This document shows, one piece after another, positions 55,560-63,919 of a DNA stretch of 64,000 nucleotides. Below the pieces are notes generated by a model. It worked only from the letters and a program-made list of their open reading frames with translations. It ran no database searches and was not told the DNA's origin. The stretch is from Acidobacteriota bacterium (lineage in GTDB: Bacteria; Acidobacteriota; Terriglobia; Terriglobales; SCQP01), in assembly GCA_021818955.1 (NCBI GenBank), contig JAKASR010000002.1:43659-107658 (forward strand). The letters are read 5' to 3'. The position numbers and the translations under genes were made by a program. Position 1 is the first letter of the stretch; each line of letters starts with the position of its first letter.

Positions 55560-58500
55560 TGGCGTTTTATGCCACCATTACTGAGCAATTCCTCCGTTTC
55601 AGTCGCCTAAATGCGGCGCGGCGCCTTCGAAGCTTAAACCGCTCTCGCGCCGTCTCGATGAACGTTGCCGTTTCAGTCGCCTAAATGCGGCGCGGCGCCT
55701 TCGAAGTCAATCGGACATTTCGCGAAGCTGGCTGGCCCGATCATCGCGTTTCAGTCGCCTAAATGCGGCGCGGCGCCTTCGAAGGGTGGCTTCGGCTCGG
55801 GTGATCACTCCGGCCCCGGCGCCGGTTTCAGTCGCCTAAATGCGGCGCGGCGCCTTCGAAGTATCGCCGCCATTTTCAGTTGTTGGTGGCTTAGCCACAC
55901 ATAGTTTCAGTCGCCTAAATGCGGCGCGGCGCCTTCGAAGCGATCAAGCGTTCCAGCTTCTTTCCGTCGTCCGCGAGGCCGTTTCAGTCGCCTAAATGCG
56001 GCGCGGTGCCTTTGAAGAATATACGAACGCCGGAGCAAGCGAAGGCAGCTCTGGCGTGTTTCAGTCGCCTAAATGCGGCGCGGTGCCTTTGAAGCTTTCT
56101 TCAAACGCTCTCGTCCATCCAGGCATCCAATTAGGGTTTCAGTCGCCTAAATGCGGCGCGGTGCCTTTGAAGGGAAGCTCTTCCCGAACCTCGAGTCGAA
56201 CGACGAGACGGTTTCAGTCGCCTAAATGCGGCGCGGTGCCTTTGAAGGATCGATGGGCTGCTCCGGCTCCGGTCGGGGTCGGGAGATAGTTTCAGTCGCC
56301 TAAATGCGGCGCGGTGCCTTTGAAGGGAACAGCCACCAGCGGGCAATTTGTGCAGGTACTCAACCCACTGTTTCAGTCGCCTAAATGCGGCGCGGTGCCT
56401 TTGAAGCCGACGTCAATTACGATGTCAGCCCGCTGGAGATGATCGTTTCAGTCGCCTAAATGCGGCGCGGTGCCTTTGAAGGTCATGAGCCGGTATTCCA
56501 CACCGGCCCCGGTCATGTTTCAGTCGCCTAAATGCGGCGCGGTGCCTTTGAAGAAACAATTCCAGGGGATTTATTGTGCCGGAAAGTTTCTGGGTTTCAG
56601 TCGCCTAAATGCGGCGCGGTGCCTTTGAAGGCTCGGAAATTGAGCGCCAGATAGCGGAGGGAATCCGCCCGGAACGTTTCAGTCGCCTAAATGCGGCGCG
56701 GTGCCTTTGAAGGCGAGCGTGAAGCGGAGTTGCTAGGAGCTATGCGACAGTTTCAGTCGCCTAAATGCGGCGCGGTGCCTTTGAAGGGTCTCGCCACTGC
56801 CGGGGTACCTGCGGAAGGACCTGGTATTGTTTCAGTCGCCTAAATGCGGCGCGGTGCCTTTGAAGTTTTTACCGGGCATGACCAATATCATGCCAGAAAT
56901 TTGTTTCAGTCGCCTAAATGCGGCGCGGTGCCTTTGAAGTGGGGGGTTACCGATAACTCCTGGGACGCAACAAGCAAGTTTCAGTCGCCTAAATGCGGCG
57001 CGGTGCCTTTGAAGGGATGGGAATTTTTCGGGATCAGCAGACGGCATCGCCGTAAACGTTTCAGTCGCCTAAATGCGGCGCGGTGCCTTTGAAGCCCTCG
57101 CCTGCTTTGCGTGCGTGGTGAGTGTCAGCGTTTCAGTCGCCTAAATGCGGCGCGGTGCCTTTGAAGAGTAAAAAAATCAGAAGGCGCCAAACACCGGAGC
57201 ATTCGTGCTGTTTCAGTCGCCTAAATGCGGCGCGGTGCCTTTGAAGAACAGCGATTCTTACGCTGGGAGACGATGCGTTCGTTTGTTTCAGTCGCCTAAA
57301 TGCGGCGCGGTGCCTTTGAAGGGCCGACCCTCAAGGTAATGGCGTTACCGAAGCTGAAGGGTTTCAGTCGCCTAAATGCGGCGCGGTGCCTTTGAAGCAC
57401 GAGTCGCCGAAGTCAAGGGCGCAGATGGATCGTTCAACTGTTTCAGTCGCCTAAATGCGGCGCGGTGCCTTTGAAGGGCCACGAGGTGGGCACGAAAGCC
57501 CACTTCGAACGTTTCAGTCGCCTAAATGCGGCGCGGTGCCTTTGAAGTGGGCCAAAAAGAAACCCCCGTCGGAGCGAAGTTCGAAGTGTTTCAGTCGCCT
57601 AAATGCGGCGCGGTGCCTTTGAAGAATCAAGCAGCCCAGATCGATGGGCTGCTCCGGCTTCGGCCGTTTCAGTCGCCTAAATGCGGCGCGGCGCCTTCGA
57701 AGCCACAACGTCAGGCCCCGCCAGAACTGGCGTTAGCTGCGTTTCAGTCGCCTAAATGCGGCGCGGCGCCTTCGAAGGTTTCCTTGTCGAAGGACCGCCC
57801 GGTCTCCGAAAGTGACTGTTTCAGTCGCCTAAATGCGGCGCGGCGCCTTCGAAGTGCTCTCGGCAGCGATCCGTAAGCAGGTATCCGAGAAAAGTTTCAG
57901 TCGCCTAAATGCGGCGCGGCGCCTTCGAAGGGTATGGGAAAAATCGTCACAGAGCGGAAAACTAGCGTTTCAGTCGCCTAAATGCGGCGCGGCGCCTTCG
58001 AAGACAAATAACGCCACCGCCACCGGCCTATGGGTTACGTTTCAGTCGCCTAAATGCGGCGCGGCGCCTTCGAAGGATTTGCTCCACCGCGATGACGGAA
58101 TGCCCGGTCGCGGGTTTCAGTCGCCTAAATGCGGCGCGGCGCCTTCGAAGGGGAGCGGTGGAAGTGGATTGCCTTCGCCGCCCTCGGACTCGTTTCAGTC
58201 GCCTAAATGCGGCGCGGCGCCTTCGAAGGAGGCAAACAGGCGCATGCGAGCGCCTAAGCCTCAGCCACCTGTTTCAGTCGCCTAAATGCGGCGCGGCGCC
58301 TTCGAAGTTTACGAACAGGATGAGGCGTCCATTGAGCGCCACGGATTGCGGAGTTTCAGTCGCCTAAATGCGGCGCGGCGCCTTCGAAGCTATGGCTGCC
58401 GCTCCAGGATACGGCCAATCAGATATTCGATAGTTTCAGTCGCCTAAATGCGGCGCGGCGCCTTCGAAGTTGCGGTAGCAGTGTGTTTCGCCGCATGGCA

Positions 58501-59363
58501 GGTCGCGTTTCAGTCGCCTAAATGCGGCGCGGTGCCTTTGAAGGTATTGCTTCCGCAGCTTCAAGATACACTTGACTTTGTTTCAGTCGCCTAAATGCGG
58601 CGCGGTGCCTTTGAAGGTGGAAACGCTGCCTGACGGAGCTTTGCCGATTTACGTTTCAGTCGCCTAAATGCGGCGCGGTGCCTTTGAAGGATGTGCTGAA
58701 AGAAGACGAGAAAACTTCACACGACCCCAAGTTTCAGTCGCCTAAATGCGGCGCGGTGCCTTTGAAGATGATCGCATCCCGATGGATATCCTCGCGCAGT
58801 ACGACCGTTTCAGTCGCCTAAATGCGGCGCGGTGCCTTTGAAGGTCACGAAAGTGGATGCCGAGAAACACATGGTTTACGTTTCAGTCGCCTAAATGCGG
58901 CGCGGTGCCTTTGAAGCCACGCAAAGCGTGGGCCCGATCTTACTTCTTTTTCTTTGCGTTTCAGTCGCCTAAATGCGGCGCGGTGCCTTTGAAGGCCGTG
59001 TTCGTGCAAGGGAAGGACGACTTCATCCCGTTTCAGTCGCCTAAATGCGGCGCGGTGCCTTTGAAGGAAGCTCATCGCCGCATCCGCGACGACAAACTAG
59101 TAGGTTTCAGTCGCCTAAATGCGGCGCGGTGCCTTTGAAGAGAATCTGCATGAATGGCTTGCCCCGCTTAATTCGGTTCAAGGTTTCAGTCGCCTAAATG
59201 CGGCGCGGTGCCTTTGAAGGACCGTCTGACGCGCATTGAAGTAAACCAGCAAGCGTTTCAGTCGCCTAAATGCGGCGCGGTGCCTTTGAAGGCGACGTGC
59301 GGGCTACCGATCCCAAAACGTAGCCCGTTTCAGTCGCCTAAATGCGGCGCGGTGCCTTTGAAG
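55408..59363 (-). CRISPR. CRISPR array, 52 repeats of 37 bp, type III
   Basis: Fifty good repeats (55596 onward) plus one hybrid (55493-55529) and one degenerate (55408-55444). On the plus strand the repeat starts GTTTCAGTCGCCTAAATGCG and ends GAAG. The cas genes and the GAAAC repeat end show that the array is transcribed leftward: in that sense each repeat ends ACTGAAAC, and CGCC-GCATTTA-GGCG just before it is a short hairpin typical of Cas6 sites, giving an 8-nt 5' handle. Intact-unit spacers are 34-45 nt, mostly 35-42. Two repeat alleles differ at positions 27 and 33 (C/C or T/T). From the leader (right) the blocks are 12 T/T, 11 C/C, 22 T/T and 5 C/C, then the hybrid and a decayed C/C-like unit. 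The leader is on the right, next to cas2. Confidence 0.98.
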
Positions 59364-59589
59364 GCTGGCTGATTTTACCCCTGATCTGGCAATCATTTGC
59401 AAGCGGATTTTGACAGACCTCAAGATAACCGAACGGTTAGGGTGGATATACGGATGAATCCCCCGCCCCGAAATTGTCGTCATTAATGTTGATAAACAAG
59501 GGGTTCTGAGATTCCAGCAGACCTGCGATGGCGGCGGGTAACCGGGCGGTAAGCGGCGGTAAGCTATTGCAAACCAAGCGGTTTTTTCT
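59364..59589 (-). promoter_or_regulatory. CRISPR leader region
   Basis: 226 bp between cas2 and the newest repeat, with no convincing gene. Three iterons, GGTAACC (59537), GGTAAGC (59548) and GGTAAGC (59558), are spaced 11 and 10 bp, about one helical turn. A weak promoter reading leftward could be TTGCAA (59397-59402) and TAAAAT (59372-59377), but the spacing is 19 bp. The leader drives the array and guides spacer insertion. Confidence 0.75.
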
Positions 59590-59865
59590 TTAAAGCACAT
59601 AGAATTCAGGATCGGATTGCAGATGCGCAGCGCCGAGCGCAAGCACGCGCGACTCACAGGCAGCGCAAAGCGGTAAAAATACGATTTTATCTTCCGTATT
59701 TTCGATGCCGCCGGCCAGGCGACGATGCAATTTTTCCAGCAGTACCGAATCCAGCTCGCAATCGAAAATGCTTTCCTGAATTCGAGCGCCGAAATCCAGC
59801 AAAGCCTCGGCAATGCGTTGACGACGGCGGTCGTCGGCGATGTCGTAACAAATAATCCATTTCAT
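59590..59865 (-). CDS. cas2: CRISPR-associated endonuclease Cas2
   Basis: 91 aa. It starts KWIICYDIADDRRRQRIAEAL, with the first-strand aspartate (D8) typical of Cas2, then GARIQESIFDCEL and IVFLPLCAACESRVLALG. The size and ferredoxin-like pattern fit Cas2, which bridges two Cas1 dimers in the integration complex. The ATG overlaps the RT-Cas1 stop by 4 bp. Confidence 0.93.
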   Translation of the reverse strand: MKWIICYDIADDRRRQRIAEALLDFGARIQESIFDCELDSVLLEKLHRRLAGGIENTEDKIVFLPLCAACESRVLALGAAHLQSDPEFYVL

Positions 59866-61958
59866 GCTTGAGCCTCGCCAGCCGCTTTGGCCACGGACGG
59901 AGATAAAGTCATTCCAAGCGGCCAGGCAAAGGGCGCATATTCACGCTTAGAATCGCGTACGGTAGCGGTAAAGCGTTCAACCTCCGCGCGCAACGTGGCC
60001 CGAAAATTTTGCGCAGCGGCTAGAGCGGCGGTATCCGAGGCTGCCGGCGAGGAACAACGCAACATCCAGCGTTCATATTCAATCAGGAAGCGTTTTGCCG
60101 GTTCAGGACGGAGATAAAGCCCGGCATCCGCGCCGCCGATGGCGGGCTCAAAATCATCCTTCGAGAATTGGCGACGATTAAGCAGGGTCAATATCAGCCG
60201 GTCCACGACGGGCGCGCGAAAAGGCTCGATCAGGTCCTGGGCCAGAGATTTGCGGCCATAATCAAGTTGATGGAGCACGCCGAGATAGGGATCAAGACCG
60301 ACGGCTTCGAGCAGCCCGGCCAGTTCATGGGCGACCAGGGTATAACCGAACGATAAGAGCGCATTGATCGGATCGGTGGCGGGGTGCTTAACACGGCCAG
60401 GCCAGGTGAATTCCGATTTATTGCGCTGCATGAGTATCGAAAAATAAAGTTTGGCCGCCGCGCCTTCAATGCCATCGAGCATCTCGGGACTGGCGGCCGA
60501 CGAAGTTTTTTCCGCGGCGGCGCGGATTTCCGCGATCGCCATGCGGCACATTTCATCACGCGCGGCATCGCGGTCACCGAACTGCTCCAACACGGCAGCC
60601 GAGTTGAGTAATTTGGCGGCAGTAATCCGAGCCGCCAATTGCAGGCAACGGCTTGAATCCCGATAGAGCTCGAACTGGGCAATGCGCCGGGGGATATTTT
60701 TGCCTTGGGGCGGCATCAGGCTGCCGCGGAATTCTCCCTGACGGCTGAGCAAATTAACCGGTATGCCCGCGTCGAGAAGTTCGGCCATGGCCTGAGTAGT
60801 GACCTGGACATTGCCGAAAAGGAGCACAGCGCTCAATTTGTGATACGGCAGATCGAGCAAGACTGCCTCATCCTTTTCCACGACCAGGCGATTGCCTATT
60901 TTCCGCAGAACGGCGCCTTGTTCCGTCAAATAGAGATAAGCCATATCCGTTTGTCCAGTTTCTGCCTGAGGATTTTCCGCAGGAAATTCCCTGGCCTTGC
61001 GCCAAGCCGCCTGAAAAGCGGTAACCGTGGGCGGCTCCAGCAACTGCTTGACCAGCCTCGCCGGCATGGGGGGCGGCACGGACAGCACGCGGCGATGCTG
61101 ATGATGCACTTTCCAGGGAATCCATAAATCGGGGCCGAGAAAGTAGAGGCCCAAAAAATGGAAGCCTTCCTCGAAGGATGCGATTCTGGTTTTTTCCCGC
61201 TTCAAGCGTAGATGCAAGGCTTCCAATTGATTGCCGGCGATTTCCAGGGCCAATTGCGCTTGGCCGGCGTCGCGGGCCAGGATGAGGAAATCGTCGGCAT
61301 ACCGGACCGGTTTCAAACCCTGTTTTTCCAGGGCCAGATCAAAATCCGTCAGGAAAAAATTAGCCAGCAACGGAGAGATGGGGCTGCCCTGGGGAATGCC
61401 GGCATGGCGAGGACGGATCTGATGGCCATCCCAGGAAGGGCATTGGATCCATAGCGCCAGCAGTTCCCGCATACGCCGGTCGGGCAGACATTGATCGAGA
61501 CGGCAACGTAATAGATTGTGATCCACGCGATCAAAAAAATTCTCGATATCGGCTTCGACGATATAGCGATAGCCATGGTCATGAAGAAAGCGGATGCGCG
61601 CCGCGGCGGAATCAACAGAACGATGCGGGCGATAGGCAAAACTGCATTCGAGAAAATCATCCTCGAAGGCACGGCCCAATTGACGGCCGGCAGCGGTTTG
61701 CAGGATACGGTCCCTTACGGCAGGCACTTGCAAAATGCGGATTGCATTCGAATGCAAATGCTTTTCGACCGCGATTGGCAGCAGCGGCAAAGGACGATAT
61801 TCGTCATGCTCGATGCGTTGCCGCAGTTCCAGCATGGCCGCTTCGCGGGTTTGGGCGAATTGGTCCAAGGTGACGCCATCGGCGCCGGCGCAGCCGCCGT
61901 TGACGGCCACATGCTGCCAGGCCGATTCGAGGGCTTCGTGGCTAAGCCATTCATCCAT
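59862..61958 (-). CDS. cas1: Reverse transcriptase-Cas1 fusion protein
   Basis: 698 aa. Residues 1-285 form a group II intron-like reverse transcriptase: YIVEADIENFFDRVDH (first catalytic Asp, D137), GIPQGSPISPLLANFFL, and the active-site YADD at 220-223, then LHLRLKREKT and FHFLGLYFLG. Residues 338-698 are Cas1: an N-terminal beta domain (LYLTEQGAVLRKIGNRLVV), catalytic Glu in DGIEGAAAKLYF (E498), His in LGVLHQLDYGRKS (H563) and the acidic DLIEPFR motif. All catalytic residues look intact. RT-Cas1 proteins of type III systems can copy RNA fragments into spacers. The upstream cas6 stop is 31 bp away. Confidence 0.95.
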   Translation of the reverse strand: MDEWLSHEALESAWQHVAVNGGCAGADGVTLDQFAQTREAAMLELRQRIEHDEYRPLPLLPIAVEKHLHSNAIRILQVPAVRDRILQTAAGRQLGRAFEDDFLECSFAYRPHRSVDSAAARIRFLHDHGYRYIVEADIENFFDRVDHNLLRCRLDQCLPDRRMRELLALWIQCPSWDGHQIRPRHAGIPQGSPISPLLANFFLTDFDLALEKQGLKPVRYADDFLILARDAGQAQLALEIAGNQLEALHLRLKREKTRIASFEEGFHFLGLYFLGPDLWIPWKVHHQHRRVLSVPPPMPARLVKQLLEPPTVTAFQAAWRKAREFPAENPQAETGQTDMAYLYLTEQGAVLRKIGNRLVVEKDEAVLLDLPYHKLSAVLLFGNVQVTTQAMAELLDAGIPVNLLSRQGEFRGSLMPPQGKNIPRRIAQFELYRDSSRCLQLAARITAAKLLNSAAVLEQFGDRDAARDEMCRMAIAEIRAAAEKTSSAASPEMLDGIEGAAAKLYFSILMQRNKSEFTWPGRVKHPATDPINALLSFGYTLVAHELAGLLEAVGLDPYLGVLHQLDYGRKSLAQDLIEPFRAPVVDRLILTLLNRRQFSKDDFEPAIGGADAGLYLRPEPAKRFLIEYERWMLRCSSPAASDTAALAAAQNFRATLRAEVERFTATVRDSKREYAPFAWPLGMTLSPSVAKAAGEAQA

Positions 61959-61989
61959 AGATCGCTAATAGGGTAGCCCTGCTGGCGGC

Positions 61990-63051
61990 TCAAGAATTGG
62001 ATTGGAATGTATCAAGGGCGGGGAGGTGCGGGCGATACCAGCCATTGCCCCAGACGGCGGCGCGGCCGGCGTGAATTTCCTGTCCCCAGGCGAGCAGCGG
62101 CGCCAGTTCCGGCGCGACGTGATGATAAAGAACGCTGCCGCGGAAGCCGGAAAGATCCATGGTTTCGCCGGTGCGAGTCGAGGTGCGCTCGGCCAGCTCC
62201 CAGCCGCCGCGAATCTCGGCGATCTCGCCGGCATGCGCCAGGCGCTTTAATTCAACCAGATCGGCCGGCCAAGGCTTTTGCTCCGCCCATTGGCAGAGCG
62301 CAGCCAGGCGGTCGCATAAGCGGGCAACCAGGCCAGGAAGCGAAGGAACCTGCTCGGTTTTACCGAGGTGCTTGATTGAGGTGCGGGTAAAGTAGTCAAT
62401 TCTCAGGCGATGACCGCGAAACTGGTGGTTAGGGTACTGTTTCAATGCCAGCGGCAAGGGCAAGGCATCTCCGGCCACGCCATCCTGCCAGAGAAGGGTA
62501 TGGGGCAGGCTTCGCTGATCGAGCGTCCAAACGGATTCGAGCCGGACGGGAACTCGTTGCGCGGTAAATCCATAGGCTTCGAGCGCGGCGAAGGTTTCGA
62601 TAAAAAAGCGATAGGCGGCCATGGCGGCGCCGAACAGGCGCAGCTCGAAACAGAGCGGGCGATGCGGTCCAAACACCGGTTCGGAATCGAGGGGGGGGCG
62701 AAGCAGGAAATGCCGCGGAATGTTGGACATGCCTGCCAGCGGGCGCCCCGATGCCAAGACGGCTTGAGCGCTATCCGATGCCGATATTTGGGGTGCAAAC
62801 AGCGCGGCGTAGGCGCATTCGGCGCGATGTGGGCATTGCGCCACCCCGGGACAATCAGGGCGGCATTCCCGGGCGTGCAGGATCTCACCCAGGGCGCCGC
62901 GGAGCTTGTTGCCCCGCCATTCCAGCGGTAAAAACAGCGGTGCTTGGGGCCGCAGGGCGAGATGCAGACGGGCAAAGCGGAGCGGCGGGAAAACAATTGA
63001 ATTTATACGACTCGCAACAGCCGCCGTGACTGCCATCACTTCAAATTTCAT
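61990..63051 (-). CDS. cas6: CRISPR pre-crRNA endoribonuclease Cas6
   Basis: 353 aa from the ATG at 63051, 7 bp after the RAMP gene's stop. It resembles Cas6 proteins of type III loci: an N-terminal FARLHLALRP strand, WRGNKLRGALG, a cysteine cluster CRPDCPGVAQCPHRAEC followed by AYAALF, and a C-terminal glycine-rich segment WGQEIHAGRAAVWGNGWY typical of RAMP folds. It should cut repeats 8 nt from their 3' end. A GTG start at 63099 would overlap the upstream gene and is less likely. Confidence 0.85.
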   Translation of the reverse strand: MKFEVMAVTAAVASRINSIVFPPLRFARLHLALRPQAPLFLPLEWRGNKLRGALGEILHARECRPDCPGVAQCPHRAECAYAALFAPQISASDSAQAVLASGRPLAGMSNIPRHFLLRPPLDSEPVFGPHRPLCFELRLFGAAMAAYRFFIETFAALEAYGFTAQRVPVRLESVWTLDQRSLPHTLLWQDGVAGDALPLPLALKQYPNHQFRGHRLRIDYFTRTSIKHLGKTEQVPSLPGLVARLCDRLAALCQWAEQKPWPADLVELKRLAHAGEIAEIRGGWELAERTSTRTGETMDLSGFRGSVLYHHVAPELAPLLAWGQEIHAGRAAVWGNGWYRPHLPALDTFQSNS

Positions 63052-63058
63052 TATTTCT

Positions 63059-63919
63059 TCATTCCGGCGAATGAATATGCCAGACCCCACGGCTACCAAC
63101 TTCTATAATTGCCGCTTGTAATAATTGCGACCCCGGCATCCAGGCGTAGCCATTATTTCTCAATTGATGGCCGGGTCCATTATCGGAATGCCATTCACGG
63201 CCCACCAGCGGCTCAATCTCCCCATGAATGCAACAATGGCATGAAGCAAGGGAAAGATGCGCCAAAAGCGGCGCCTGAGCCGGTAAACACAACTGAGGAC
63301 TGTTCGCCGTGCCGATGTAGGACATGCCAAAAGGAGCGGAATCCACGACACTGCTATCCAACGACATGCGTCCAAAACCATTTCGCCGCTCACCACCGAT
63401 GCTGAAAGAAGAAAATAAATTTTCCAGAGAGATGCCGGAAGAACAATCCTTGAGCCATGCATAACCGGCCCATAACTGCGTACCATTCGCTTGTTTGCCG
63501 ATCAAATATTCATGCTCAAATAGCGCCTCTTCCCGGGCGGCGGCAGTGTCGGCGTCAGTTCCCACACGTACATAAGAGCCTATAAATTGCCGTTCATATT
63601 GATATGATTGCAGGCCGACGCAGCGGTCATTGATTTCCCAAGGCCAAGGTAAATGAGGACGGGCTTGAGAATCCGTTTCAAAAGTAGGGAAAAAATAAGA
63701 GAACCGCACATGATTTTCAATATCCTGGCCAGCCTGCAAATAATTCTCCGGAGCAGGGGAAGCATAACGATGCCAGGTTAAAGCTTGAGCGGCCGCGGCC
63801 CATAAATTACGGCCGGGGATATAAGCGCGGGTACATTGCACGAAACCGAGTTTGCGCCAGCCCAATGCAATATCACTATTGGAACGGAATAGCAGCTTAT
63901 AACATTGCCAATCAGGCAT
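63059..63919 (-). CDS. Type III CRISPR RAMP-superfamily protein (Cas5/Csx10/Csm4-like)
   Basis: 286 aa. It begins with a RAMP beta strand (YKLLFRSNSDIALGWRKLGF), then YIPGRNLWAAAAQAL, the usual substrate-loop pattern of type III RAMPs, and near the middle a glycine-rich loop GGERRNGFGRMSL. This places it among Cas5- or Cas7-like effector subunits; it is probably the crRNA-handle-binding subunit of a III-D-like complex, but the exact subtype cannot be set without cas10. Its start overlaps the upstream gene's end by 8 bp. Confidence 0.75.
   Translation of the reverse strand: MPDWQCYKLLFRSNSDIALGWRKLGFVQCTRAYIPGRNLWAAAAQALTWHRYASPAPENYLQAGQDIENHVRFSYFFPTFETDSQARPHLPWPWEINDRCVGLQSYQYERQFIGSYVRVGTDADTAAAREEALFEHEYLIGKQANGTQLWAGYAWLKDCSSGISLENLFSSFSIGGERRNGFGRMSLDSSVVDSAPFGMSYIGTANSPQLCLPAQAPLLAHLSLASCHCCIHGEIEPLVGREWHSDNGPGHQLRNNGYAWMPGSQLLQAAIIEVGSRGVWHIHSPE

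Noticed and set aside
58390..58579. Spacers 58390 and 58544 both translate to LP(x)LQDT-like peptides
   Set aside because: The nucleotide match is poor and the peptides are short; chance similarity cannot be excluded.
55493..59363. Short open frames with repeated FQSPKCGAVPLK-type peptides on both strands of the array
   Set aside because: They are translations of the CRISPR repeat and are not proteins.
59304..59813. A 169-aa leftward frame running through the leader and into cas2
   Set aside because: It is out of frame with cas2, starts inside it and ends in the first repeat; composition is not protein-like.
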